Source: Heliocidaris erythrogramma (taxonomy: Eukaryota; Echinodermata; Echinoidea; Camarodonta; Echinometridae). From it: 64,000 nt of DNA. The notes under the pieces are model-generated. The model did no database searches. It was not told the DNA's origin and saw nothing but the letters and a program-made list of their open reading frames with translations. Position 1 is the stretch's first letter, and the number at the start of each line of letters is the position of its first letter. The position numbers and the translations under genes were made by a program. Location: the NCBI GenBank assembly GCA_025617745.1, contig CM046864.1, forward strand, positions 32,369,239 through 32,433,238, in the 5' to 3' direction. Positions 21,168 through 31,299 of this stretch are shown here, in pieces.

Positions 21168-21225
21168 GACAACTACCCCCAGACAACTGCCCCTTAGGTC
21201 AACTACCCCTAGGACATCTTTTCAT
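21168..21225. repeat. Short second locus of the TACCCCC minisatellite
   Basis: GTATCCGGACAACTACCCCC and two further diverged units. It shares both unit and lead-in with the array at 6650-7190. Confidence 0.8.
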
Positions 21226-21665
21226 TATGTTCGTTCATATTTTCATCCTTTTATCTTTTCTTCTGTCCTAAACTAGTCTTAATATTCCCCTTCTTCTTTA
21301 TTTATATCCTTCCATTCGTCTCTCTTTATTTCCATCTTCCTTTCCTTCCATGCTTATGCTATTCTTTCTTTGTTCTTCTCTTTCTGTCTTTCCATATAGT
21401 GTTCTTTGTTCCCTTTCTTTATGTTCTTTTGCTGATTTTCCTTTATAAATGTTATTCTTTGTTTTATCCCTCCATCGTTTTGTCTTTTTTCTCTCCTTAT
21501 GTTTTCCTTTATTTTTCCTTCTTTCATCTATTTCATCTTCTCTATTCTGTCCTTATTATTCTAGGATCTTCTTCTCTTTCCTTCATTTGTGTTTTCAGTA
21601 TTTTTCTTTTATTTCTTCCTTTATCATTTTGTATGATTTTGTTTCCTATTTCTCTTGTTTCTTGA
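21226..21665. repeat. Polypyrimidine tract
   Basis: About 440 bp almost entirely T and C on the plus strand. It explains the hydrophobic F/L/S-rich frames here. Confidence 0.7.
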
Positions 21666-22284
21666 GAAGGGTGCGGTTTTTGTGAAGAAACCTGCCATAA
21701 ACTGACGTCATTTAAACCTAACTGAGATCTAGGATGCGTTCATAAGCGCCGGAAGTGGGGGGCGATCGCCCCCAATAAAAAGGTTGGGGCAAAACGCGTT
21801 TAGGCAGGAATAGTCTTTTTTTTGACATAAAATGCCTTAAAACCCAATTAAACAAACAACAAGCGTTTTCGACCACCCCATAGGCGTAAATGCATAATTT
21901 GGGGAGGGGCTGAAGTTTTTTGCCCGAATTTCAAGTTTCCCTTTCCTATGCCTGAGCAAGCGAAGCGAGAGAGGAAAAATTTCCACAATTTTTTAGTGAA
22001 AATGTACAAAAATTGTCAGTATTAAAATATCTAAATATGAGGATATTGGAGCACCTCGTTGCCCGTAATGAGGTGATAGTCGAGCCAATATTGCCCTTCT
22101 CAAAATCGTAAGCCTATATCCCCCTCCAAGTTATCTATAGTCCAGTAGACGGTACCATATACCATGTAAATGACCTGGAAAAGTTGTTAAGTACAAGGTT
22201 TTTTTGTTGATTTGGGTTCTAGATGGGTATTGAAGTAAATTCAGTTTGGTTGCCACCTTGGCAACCTTGAGCAATTTTTTTTAA

Positions 22285-23190
22285 TTAGCCTAATTAGCAT
22301 AATCATCTAATTAGCATATGTGCAATATGTAATATGTTGCTAATCTTAATCCAGAAAGGCTGAAAACATGAATAATACAGCTTTTCTAGAGGTTTTTCTG
22401 ACGAGGAATTCATTTATGGCATAATTTTTTTTTTTTGACATAAATAGCATAATTAGCATAATGAGCTAATTAGCATATGTGTAATATATGGAATTCTTTG
22501 TCATTGTGTATCCAGAAAGCCTGAAAACATAAATAATACAGCTTTACTAGGGTTTTCTGTGACGAGGAATTCATTTATGACACCAGTTTTTAATTTCAAG
22601 TAACGCAATTGACGTAATTAGCATAATAAGCATAATGAGCTAATAATGAGCTAATTAGCATATGTACAATATATGGATCTCTTTGCCATTGTTTATCCAG
22701 AAAGCCTGAAAACATAAATAATACAACTTTTCTAGGGTTTTCTGTGACGAGGAATTCATTTATGACACCAGTTTTTAATTTCAAGTAACGCAATTGACGT
22801 AATTAGCATAATAAGCATAATGAGCTAATAATGAGCTAATTAGCATATGTACAATATATGGAACTCTTTGCCATTGTTTATCCAGAAAGCCTGAAAACAT
22901 AAATAATACAACTTTTCTAGGGTTTTCTGTGACGAGGAATTCATTTATGACACCAGTTTTTTAATTTCAAGTAACGCAATTGACGTAATTAGCATAATAA
23001 GCTAATAATGAGCTAATTAGCAAATGTGCAATATATGGAATTCTTTGCCATTGTTTATCCAGAAGCATGAAAAAACATGAATAATACAACTTTTCTAGGG
23101 TTTTCTATGATGAGGAATTTATTTATAACACCATTTTTTTTTCTAAGTAATACAATTGACGTAATTAGCATAATTAGCATATATGCAACA
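22285..23190 (+). repeat. TR1 array 1: 160-187-bp tandem repeat
   Basis: Five units marked by GACGAGGAATTCATTTAT at about 22400, 22560, 22746, 22932 and 23108. Each also has TAATTAGCATAAT(G/A)AGCTAATTAGCATATG, a TCCAGAAAGCCTGAAAACAT block and AATACAACTTTTCTAGGGTTTTCT. Units 3 and 4 are nearly identical. Reverse-orientation copies lie at 29720-30250. Confidence 0.95.
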
Positions 23191-23217
23191 ATAATAATTT
23201 GATAATAATAATAATAA

Positions 23218-23371
23218 TATCATAATTGATAGGATTGAATATATCATAAAGAAAGTAAATGTGAGAAAATTACACTGCCCCGACCGGGATTCGAACCCGG
23301 GACCCTGGATTACATGTAATTTTCTTCCATTTACTTTCTTTATGATATATTCAATCCTATCAATTATGATA
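23218..23371. repeat. Fold-back element D, 44-bp perfect arms
   Basis: Arms 23218-23261 and 23328-23371 are exact reverse complements (outer end TATCATAATTGATAGGATTG). The loop holds the 3' half of a tRNA-like sequence on the minus strand with an intact B-box. It is related to the full tRNA-like sequence at 23560-23631, and the flank TTTCTCACATTTACTTTCTT is shared. Confidence 0.85.
23276..23320 (-). tRNA. tRNA-like 3' half inside fold-back D
   Basis: Minus strand CATGTAATCCAGGGTCCCGG followed by GTTCGAATCCCGGTCGGGGCA. It matches the anticodon-to-3'-end half of the tRNA-like sequence at 23560-23631; the 5' half is absent. Confidence 0.5.
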
Positions 23372-23559
23372 TTATAATTACGAATTCAATTGTCCTCTAT
23401 AGAAATTCGTTGGCATGGATTTGCCCGACTTTAGAGGGAAGACCTGTCTCATTGGTAGGCCATTATATAGCGTACGCATGGAATTGGTATGGATGTACCC
23501 CCTACGCTCGATGGAAAGAGAGGGGCTATATGTGAGATTGTTACTTTGCTTTCACGGGA

Positions 23560-23631
23560 GCCCGGATAGCTCGGTTGGTAGAGCACTGGTCATGTAATCC
23601 AGGATCCCGGGTTCGAATCCCGGTCGGGGCA
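23560..23631 (+). tRNA. tRNA-like sequence (anticodon position TGT), probably repeat-borne
   Basis: Seventy-two bases fold as a standard cloverleaf: acceptor GCCCGGA/TCGGGGC with one G-G mismatch, D-arm GCTC/GAGC, anticodon stem CTGGT/TCCAG with one T-T mismatch, 4-base variable loop, T-arm CCGGG-TTCGAAT-CCCGG. A-box TAGCTCGGTTGG and B-box GGTTCGAATCC are intact. The loop CATGTAA lacks the conserved T before the anticodon, and the sequence sits beside a fold-back copy of itself. A tRNA-derived repeat is therefore more likely than a working tRNA-Thr gene. Confidence 0.5.
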
Positions 23632-23695
23632 GTGTAATTTTCTCACATTTACTTTCTTTATGATAATAATAATAATAATTCATAAAGTACAGAAA

Positions 23696-23998
23696 TTATG
23701 TATATACTGGGCGTTTCAAAAAAAGGAAACCCAACTTTGCAAAATTCCTGTAAATGTACTATATGTTTACCGACAATGAAATCCATACCATATGAAAGAG
23801 TAATTCATATTTCCAATGGTAAGTTGTTAAGGTTTCTAGGGTCATGCATCATTGAAGACCCTTTTCTTCAACATTTTGTGCAAAAGTCTAGTTGGTTCAC
23901 TTTCTTGAAAAACCCTTTACAGACAGACATCATTTTGCAAAAAATTTTAACAAGGGTGCATGCCAAAAAACCAATGCGAACCAAAAGGATTGCAATAT
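23696..23998. other. Possible left part of an unidentified DNA element
   Basis: Begins TATATACTGGGCGTTTCAAA and runs to the first family C copy. No right end found and no coding sequence recognised. Confidence 0.25.
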
Positions 23999-24061
23999 GA
24001 GTCAGACTCAGAAAGAAGAGGATCTTGGGTATTTGATTCTAGTTCATCGTGACTTGGCCGT

Positions 24062-24134
24062 GAACCAGAATAGCCTGGTGGTTAAGTCGCTGCCCGGCAA
24101 GCAGTAGATGACAGGTTCGAATCCCGCTGGTTCC
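24062..24134 (+). tRNA. tRNA-like sequence, family C copy 1
   Basis: Identical in its key parts to 2882-2954 (minus): GAACCAG/CTGGTTC ends, A-box TAGCCTGGTGG, B-box GGTTCGAATCC. Confidence 0.45.
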
Positions 24135-24357
24135 AATTTTTTCTGACTTGTATTTTTTTCATTACAGATCGAGCATACGATCTTTAACACTGGGAGTAAA
24201 ATGCCTAAAGATTTGTTTACAAATTAAAAATTCCTCCCCAGTCAAGCTTCTTCGTTTACTAACCATTGTCTACGGCGGACCGTTAAAAATGAATATTAAT
24301 GAGTCAGAAAGAAGAGGATCTTGGGTATTTGATTCTGGTTCATCGTGACTTGGCCGT

Positions 24358-24430
24358 GAACCAGAATAGCCTGGTGGTTAAGTCGCTGCCCGGCAAGCAG
24401 TAGATGACAGGTTCGAATCCCGCTGGTTCC
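24358..24430 (+). tRNA. tRNA-like sequence, family C copy 2
   Basis: Same as 24062-24134. The conservation of this 73-base stretch across all three copies exceeds that of the flanking element. Confidence 0.45.
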
Positions 24431-24558
24431 AATTTTTTTCTGACTTGTGTTTTTCATTACAGATCGAGCATACGATCTTTAACACTGGGAGTAAAATGCC
24501 TAAAGATTTGTTTACAAATTAAAAATTCCTCCCCAGTCAAGCTTCTTCGTTTACTAAT

Positions 24559-24880
24559 ATCAATAAGAATTGCAAATCAAAAACAAAGAGTATAACTAAG
24601 GAAAATCAAAAACTCATACGTGTGGTTGAAAATTTTACTTTGCTGATTTTCAAAAATGTCAACTCTAGTTGAAAATTGACGGAGACCCCTGCAGCACTCA
24701 AGACAGACGAAGATGTTTTCTGTGTTCTCGGAAGATCTCACTTCCTCTTGGTCATAAGTTTATGACTAACAACTCGTTCCGTGCTTTGCGAAGTTCTTCA
24801 AACCCTTTGTTAAGGCGTAAAATTAATCATTATGAGATTTGCTCACTAACGGATGGACATAAACAGATAAAGAGCTACCA
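24559..24880. other. Unassigned sequence
   Basis: A 73-codon plus-strand frame (24669-24890) containing CSTQDRRRCFLCSRK is not recognised; no further support for a gene. Confidence 0.35.
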
Positions 24881-24882
24881 AG

Positions 24883-25122
24883 CTACTTGACAAAGCCAAT
24901 ATATAAAATGCAATATGATGATATACATACATTGGTAATGTGTGCTTTCATATTCAAATGACTGTCAAAATGCACTACCAGATTTCTAGCATTCATGGAT
25001 GGTTTTATGACAGAACTTCCAACAAATATCCAATCGAAATTAAGTTTGGATACCTGTTTAGATGTGCCAATGAGCAACAATTCAGTTTTACTGTCATTTA
25101 GCATGAGTTTGTTTTGCAGCAT
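24883..25122 (-). pseudogene. LINE reverse-transcriptase fragment (CR1/L2-like)
   Basis: Minus-strand peptide MLQNKLMLNDSKTELLLIG followed by a stretch containing SVIKPSMNARNLVVHFDS and an HI..VC end. This is the post-YADD region of CR1/L2-like reverse transcriptases (NKLKLN..KTE; RNLGV.FD; HI...C). Only this ~80-codon piece is present. It abuts the hexamer tail of the next LINE at 25123-25165, so that LINE probably inserted into or beside it. Confidence 0.8.
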
Positions 25123-25711
25123 CCTTTCAAGTTCAAGTTCAAGTTCAAGTTCAAGTTTATTTTGTCTTTCAAATCATTGTACATGTACAATTGTGAAATA
25201 ACAAAACATGAAGTTTATATAGTGTAGGCACGACAAATGAACAATGCAAAATTTTTATACTGTAAATAGTTGAAAAGAAAGACGAGGAGACCTTGGTGAA
25301 AGCAATGCTTGTAAACTTAAGGCCCCTCATGGCATGTTAGTAACTATTTCCAATTAACACGGAAAAAATAGATGCAATAAGTGCATCTGACAGTGAGATG
25401 TATTTACAAAAGGTATTACGGGGAAAACAAGATCACTTACTGGTATAATCCAGGATACAAGTAAGTGAAAGAGGTGAAGATGGAAAAGACACAAAAGACA
25501 ATGTGGCACAGTTCGACATGACAAAAAGAAAGGACAGGACAGAGGACGGGATAAAATCACAAAACAACACAAGCCACACAGAAACACAAGCCAGCCCAAA
25601 ATGAAGGGGGAAGGGGGAAGGGGGAAGGGTCTGCTAGTACACTGTATGATAATTTAAGTATAAAAAATAACAAAACTGACTCCGTATACAAGTGCATGAA
25701 CTAAAAAGGTT

Positions 25712-26344
25712 TCACAAATCATCTTTATATTTACTTAATAAATAAGACTTTAATCTGCGTTTAAACACAGAAATACTGGCAGCATGTGTAATGCTAGAAT
25801 CGAGTGCATTCCAGAACCTGGGTCCAGTACAGACTATTGTGTCAAGAGTAAATGTTGTCCTTACACGAGATATATGGAAGGAGGTGGCTTGTCTAGTATT
25901 ATATTTATGAACCTCATTATTTATTTTAAACATTTGCGCCAGTGCTAAAGGAAGCTTCTTGAGAGAAAAATCATACATGAGAGATCCTAACTGCATAAAA
26001 TAAATATCTTCTACTTTCAACAAATGATTATCACAACACTTGTATGGGCGCGATAATGGACATTACATATATTCCTAATAGCTCTTTTCTGAACAATAAA
26101 TAACTTTTCCATGTTTGTTTTAAGTGACTTTCCCCACGCTAACACACCATAATTAAGATAAGACAAAATTAGAGTTGAATACAATATAAGCAGAACCTCT
26201 TTAAGGAAAACTGACTTTAGTTTGTACATTACACCAACATTTTTTGACAACAATTTACAAAGATTGTGTACATGAATTTTCCAATTCAATTTCTCATCGA
26301 TATGTAGCCCAAGAAATTTAGTTGATGTTACCATTTCAATACAA
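25712..26344 (-). pseudogene. LINE reverse transcriptase C-terminal part
   Basis: Minus-strand frame with STKFLGLHIDEKLNWKIHV, then ILSYLNYGVLAWGKS and IVQKRAIRNICNVHYRAHT, a frame change near 26020, then YNTRQATSFHISRVRT and GPRFWNALDSSITHA, ending in SVFKRRLKSYLLSKY and a stop. These are the thumb and C-terminal hallmarks of CR1/L2/Crack-type LINEs (FLG..ID..L.W..H; Y...W; Q.KA.R.I; YNTR; G...WN.L; FK...K..L). The catalytic domain lies in the detached part at 28643-29104. Confidence 0.85.
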
Positions 26345-26624
26345 ACATTATTAAACTAGAAATTTAATTCGTCAGGGGGACGAATTAGGTGATCTGTCTT
26401 TTGATCTTAATATTTTTGACGAAGACGAATGACAAAATGATAATGTGAAAGATAATGCTGATATCACGATGACATTAATTATAATGAATCTATTGACGGT
26501 TTTTATGATTTCAGCCTCTTCCTACCATTTTCAATTCGTAGGCTCTACTACCTATTTTAGTGAAATAGCGCCCCCTTTGTTTCAATGGGGCATAAAGTGT
26601 GTGAACATGAATTTTGGATGATTC

Positions 26625-26778
26625 GTGGATATCATGACAGTGATGATGATAATGATGTTGATGATAATCATCATCATCATCATGAAAATCATCATGACAG
26701 TAATGATAATGATATTGATGATAATCATGATCATTATATCATGACAGTGATGATGATAATGATGATGATGATGCTATA

Positions 26779-26810
<32 letters not shown>

Positions 26811-26825
26811 GATAATGGTGATGAC
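26625..26825. repeat. GAT/ATC trinucleotide microsatellite
   Basis: Imperfect (GAT)n and (CAT)n stretches in alternating orientation, with ATCATGACAGT(G/A)ATGAT repeated three times. Confidence 0.9.
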
Positions 26826-27284
26826 CATGACTGAAATGACATTGACCTTAGCCATGCCAAATATGAAAGAGAAATTACATTTCGTGAAGAAGATACGACC
26901 ATAAGTTGATTTTTTACAAAATGACGCCTGGATGACGTCACAATAATCTGATGACCTTGAAAAAGATGCGGGAACTTGACCTTATTAGGATTGATGACTG
27001 ACAAAAATTTGAATATAATTGACCAAGCCAATTTTGAGAAATTGTGATATCAAATAGGACTATTTGATATTGCAGGATACTGGGAGATAAATCCCATAGC
27101 TCTAATACACGACAGGGAATCACAATTTCCATAGGGTTGTACACAAACTACTTTCTAATAGATATAACACGGAAAATAAGGCAGTTTATTGCATGGTTTG
27201 TGATTGTTTATGTTATAATAGTCGAAGAGGACGGTAAAATGACAGGCAAAAAGAAGCAAAAAAAAAAAAAAAAAAATTATGGAC

Positions 27285-27350
27285 CCTCCGGGGATCGAAC
27301 CTGGGTCACCGGAATGGGAGTCAAGTGCTTTGACCAATATACCAAAATAT
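27285..27350 (-). tRNA. tRNA-like relic inside the insertion
   Basis: Minus strand GGTCAAAGCACTTGACTCCC, then GGTGACCCAGGTTCGATCCC ending GGAGGGTCCA. B-box-like GGTTCGATCCC is present and the A-box is degenerate; the acceptor stem does not pair. A run of A on the plus strand precedes it. Read as a tRNA-derived SINE head. Confidence 0.4.
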
Positions 27351-28129
27351 TTCCCATAGAGATAACACGTAAACGAAAAACGGGATTCTCAAATCACATT
27401 TTGTCGTTTAAAATTGACAATGATCCCGACATCAGATTGAAAAAACCGAACCCTCATAGAAAGAGTATTTATCCGGCTACAACATATTAAAATCTGGAAG
27501 GAAATAGACGAAAAATAACTGAGATACTACTCAGAGAACGATGTCATGTAGATTCATCATTCGAAAAAAAATCATCTTCCATAGACATAACACGCAAATA
27601 GGGGAAATTCTGACATGTCGTTTTTAATTGAAAATTTCACTGTGATGACGTCATCAAAATGAAAAACCGTGGTGACTGATCTAGTAGAGAATTGTCTCAG
27701 CTATAACATATCAAAATTTGGAAGAAAATTGACCACTTATTACTGAAATATTATCAAATGAATACAAAAATGATGACGTCATTTTTTCTAAATCATTTCT
27801 TTTAGTTCATATGCAAATAGGATGACGTCAGAACATGAGATCGGCAAAAATTCTGCATAAATTCATATCTGCAACTCTCACGCTTTCAGAATATGTAAAG
27901 AAATTGGGAGGTTTCCGTGCATTCTGACGAGCTATGGCGGATTTTAGATAGGCATGTTTTTACCACTTTTTACATTAGAATGCCCATTGACGCGCGCACG
28001 AATTAGAAACTTTGACGCACGCGTGTGGCATTATGGAAGGTCGAGAATGACTGTAAATAGTTGGAAATTGTCAAGAACAGTGTCAGGAAGACAAACCATG
28101 CGAAAAAGCGACGTTTTTAAGTTATGTAC

Positions 28130-28285
28130 GCGCTGCGCGCGCGCATAACGCGCACACGGACGCGCACGGACGGAAAATTTTTAAATGCTTAAAATGTCCT
28201 GAACCATACTCTAATTTGATTAAAAAGTGATTTTGAGCATTTTTAAATTTTGACGCGCGCGTACGTGCGCGTCATGATGCGTGCG
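28130..28285. other. CG-dinucleotide-rich patch
   Basis: GCGCGCGCGCAT near 28135 and GACGCGCGCGTACGTGCGCGTC near 28252 stand out in otherwise AT-rich DNA. Part of the repeat insertion; no gene seen. Confidence 0.4.
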
Positions 28286-28546
28286 CGGATTTTGATGACA
28301 TTTTCTGTTGACACTTGACCTGAAGTTCATGTGTGTCAAATATGGTTCATTTTTGATGACTCGTTATGAAGATATGATTGATAATGTCATTTCACAAAAT
28401 GGCGCCTGGATGACGTCACGATGACCTGATGACCTTGAAAAAGATTTTTCAGCTTGACCTTATATTACCTGATGACTGACGGAAATGTCATAAAAATGGA
28501 CTGGGAAGTTTTTGAGATTTTGTGGAAACAAGAAAGAGGGAGAAAA

Positions 28547-28547
<1 letters not shown>

Positions 28548-28600
<53 letters not shown>

Positions 28601-28602
28601 AA
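28548..28602. repeat. AAAT microsatellite
   Basis: About 13 copies of AAAT on the plus strand. Confidence 0.95.
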
Positions 28603-28642
28603 AGAAAGAAAATTCTGACGAATACAATAGGTGATCTGTCGA

Positions 28643-29104
28643 CTACGACAGATCACCTAATAAGACATCCCCAGGTACTATTTTCATTGAGTTACTAAAA
28701 AGCATATAATTTGTCTTTTGTAGATTAAGCGATAACTTATTAGCATTAATCCACGAGGTAATATTTTTCAATTCAAGATTCACGGTTTCTAATAGGGTTT
28801 GAGGATCTTTGTGAGAAAAAAAAAATACATTAGAATCATCTGCAAAAAAATATAAATGACAACACGCTTGATGAATGCTGGAAATATACAAAATAAACAA
28901 GAGTGGTCCCAGAAGGGACCCTTGTGGTACGCCACACGTGACCTTTTGTAAACTAGAATCATTCTTATTCAAAGAAACAAATTGCTTCCTATTTGTGAGC
29001 ATATTTGCATTTTTCTGGGATGACAGATTTAATGTGTATACATTTTTATTATGACCAACCATGTTGACACGAATAATAATTACCCTTATTAGCATAATTA
29101 GCAT
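28643..29104 (-). pseudogene. LINE reverse transcriptase catalytic part
   Basis: Minus-strand peptide with LTNRKQFVSLNKNDSS, then VTCGVPQGSLLGPLLFILYI (reverse transcriptase motif B, GVPQGS..GPLLF), HLYFFADDSNVFF (motif C, FADD in place of YADD) and INANKLSLNLQKTNYMLF (motif D/E region). The catalytic motifs are intact here. Upstream of about 29060 similarity stops, so the endonuclease is missing. The frame ends where the 2.3-kb insertion begins; the C-terminal part is at 25712-26344. Confidence 0.9.
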
Positions 29105-29719
29105 ATTAATCAGGCAATTGCCTAGTGGCCTCTTGAATTTCTCTCTGACAGGACAGAATACGTATAGGTCTTCATTTGTAATTTCCCACTGTACCAGTGA
29201 TAAGAGAATGAACGGTCATGACAGAGACCAGTAAGTTATTAAATATATAAAGAAAATATTTGGGTCGACTGAAAGATGATAATGATGGTAAAGTATATTT
29301 AGAATTTTGTTCTTTTCTTCTTTTTCTTCTTTGGGTTTATAGGTATTTGGGACAGAATTAAGAGAATTTGTTGTATACATGTATTGTCTGGACATATCAG
29401 TACATGGCAGTCTAAGGTATAGTGCTTCTACTCAGATGCATAGGTAATGAATTTACAAAGTTACAATCCTTTGCCACATTGAACATGGTTGCCCTCTGAG
29501 GTAAATACTGGTCATTATAAAAATGTAAACACATTAAATCTGTCATCCCAGAATTTTCTGGATTAACTATATCAATATTAAAATGCAAAATATTATTAAA
29601 ATTATATTATTATTATTACAACCTGTATGTTAATTAGGGTAATTATACTGCATTTACATGGAACATCTTCTCATAAACTAATTTGTTGTCTTTAAAAAGT
29701 GTTTTAAAATGTTGCATTG

Positions 29720-30250
29720 CACCATTTTTAGGCTTTCTAGATAATGACAAAGAAGTCCACATATTGCCCATATGCTAATAATGCCATTTACGACAATTGC
29801 ATTACTTAATAATAAAAACTGGTGTCGTCCATATACTGCACATATGCTAATTACCTCATTATGCTATTTACGACAATTGCATTACTTTAAAAATAAAAAA
29901 TGGCATCATAAATGAATTCCTCGTCATAGAAAACCCTAGAAAAGTTGAATTATTTATGTTTTCAAGTTTTCTGGATAAACAATGGCAAAGACGTCCATAT
30001 ATTGCACATATGCTAATTATGCTATTTATGACAATTGCATTACTTAAAAATAAAAACTGGTGTCATAAATGAATTCCTCGTCATAGATAACCCTAGAAAA
30101 GTTGTATTATTTTTGTTTTCAGGCTTCCTGGATAAACAATGACAAAGAAGTCCATATATTGCACATATGCTAATTACCTCATTATGCTAATTATGTTATT
30201 CACGACAATTACATTACTTTAAAAAAAAAATTGATGTCATAAATGAATTC
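29720..30250 (-). repeat. TR1 array 2 (reverse orientation)
   Basis: Three to four units in the opposite sense to 22285-23190: AATGAATTCCTCGTCATAG at about 29909 and 30068, AATGAATTCC at about 30241, with CTGGATAAACAATG and CATATGCTAATTA(C/T)C between them. Confidence 0.9.
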
Positions 30251-30274
30251 CAAATAATCCTAACCCTAACCTCT

Positions 30275-30715
30275 TATTCAATTATGAATAGCGACCCTCT
30301 TCTTCGATTATGACAAGCGATCGACCCTCCTCCCAGAATATGAATAGCGATCCTCTTCTTCGATTATGAATAGCGACCCTCTTCTCCTATTATGTATAGC
30401 GACCCTCTTCTTCAATTAGGAATAGCGACCCTCTTCACCGATTATGAATAGAGACCCATTTCTCTGATTATGAATAGCGACCCTCTTCTCCGATTATGAA
30501 TAGAGACCCTCTTCTCCGATTATGAATAGCGACCCTCTTTTCCGATTATGAATAGCGACCCGCTTCTCCGATTATGAATAGCGACCTTCCTCACCGATTA
30601 CGAATAGCGACCCTCTTCTCCGATTATGAATAGCGACCCTCTTCTCCGATTATGAATAGCGACCTTCTTCTCCGATTAAGAATAGCGACCCTCTTCTTCG
30701 ATTATGAATAGCATA
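30275..30715 (-). repeat. TR2 array 2 (reverse orientation)
   Basis: About 16 copies of GATTATGAATAGCGACCCTCTTCTCC, the reverse complement of the 26-bp unit at 19797-20345. It lies directly beside TR1 array 2. Confidence 0.95.
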
Positions 30716-31295
30716 ATACCATAACCATGGTTTGATAGTGATTGCCGAAAAGCTCGAAAAGAGTATTTTACTATTAAAAATATACAAATAATTTCTTGGT
30801 ACCACAAAATGTCAATATGGCACGAAAAAGAGACATGATATCAAGCTTCTCGACCTGCACTCGTCAGGTTATCACGCAGGTATATAACAAATTACTTGAA
30901 AGCAACTATATTATACTCGATGAACCCGGACGCAACCCAGACGTTGTAATTTCAGAACAATCGCAAAGCTTGGACGAACTCCTTTTGTCTGCACAGAAGG
31001 GGTTCGTGCGATTGAATGTAGGCTGCTTCCAGAAAGCGTAAATGCGCTGCGCTTCTGGCCCGGGACATAATTGAGAATTGATCGTCCCCATAGCTTTGTG
31101 CGCAAAAATATATTAAAGTAGATATTCAAAGAAAATCACAAATATGGCAATTAATGTATCACTAGAAACTGGGAAGCTTACAGATGGCAATCGTATAAGT
31201 TTTATGTCAACTGCGTATCTGATGATTATAAAAACAACACAAATAAAAGCTCTTCTCAGCATCTGGAATATCCGAGGATTCGCCAGAAATATAGC
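30716..31295. other. Unassigned sequence with one unrecognised ORF
   Basis: A plus-strand frame 30796-31041 (81 codons, begins MVPQNVNMARKRDMI, contains YNKLLESNYIILDEPG and ends VRLNVGCFQKA) has balanced composition, but I recognise no family. It could be a fragment of a host or transposon gene. Confidence 0.3.
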
Positions 31296-31299
31296 GATG

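Larger units (their letters stand above)
23999..24558 (+). mobile_element. Two head-to-tail copies of tRNA-bearing family C
   Basis: Two direct copies (about 23999-24258 and 24297-24558) share GAAAGAAGAGGATCTTGGGT, a tRNA-like sequence, GATCGAGCATACGATCTTTA and GCCTAAAGATTTGTTTACAA in order. The first is followed by the internal CTACGGCGGACCGTT segment, which in the full element at 2790-3150 lies next to the other TIR. The two copies are thus joined by a single TIR, not by two. Copies are nearly identical over the tRNA-like part. Confidence 0.7.
26345..28642. mobile_element. Insertion splitting the LINE: degenerate ~215-230-bp repeat element
   Basis: The edges share AGGTGATCTGTC near 26388 and 28629, and GACAGATCACCTAAT at 28647-28661 is its reverse complement, so the insert ends in short inverted or direct GATCTGTC motifs. 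Inside are phrases repeated at about 215-230 bp (CATAGA(G/C)ATAACACG at 27350 and 27580, TAACACGGAAAATAAGG at 27166), and TGACCTTGAAAAAGAT with GCGCCTGGATGACGTCAC occurs near both ends (about 26925-26965 and 28400-28445). It also holds an ATG/ATC microsatellite and a tRNA-like relic. No transposase seen. Confidence 0.5.
25123..29104 (-). mobile_element. CR1/L2-like LINE, 5'-truncated, split by a 2.3-kb insertion
   Basis: On the minus strand, reverse transcriptase sequence at 29104-28643 continues at 26344-25712, followed by about 550 bp of 3' UTR and a tail of TTCAAG hexamers on the plus strand (about 25123-25155, AACTTG on the element strand). The two coding parts are separated by 26345-28642, which has no LINE similarity. 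Its 5' end lies near 29060-29104, missing the endonuclease. Confidence 0.75.

Noticed and set aside
22285-23190. CRISPR or rRNA spacer repeat
   Set aside because: Direct tandem units of 160-187 bp without spacers or rRNA sequence.
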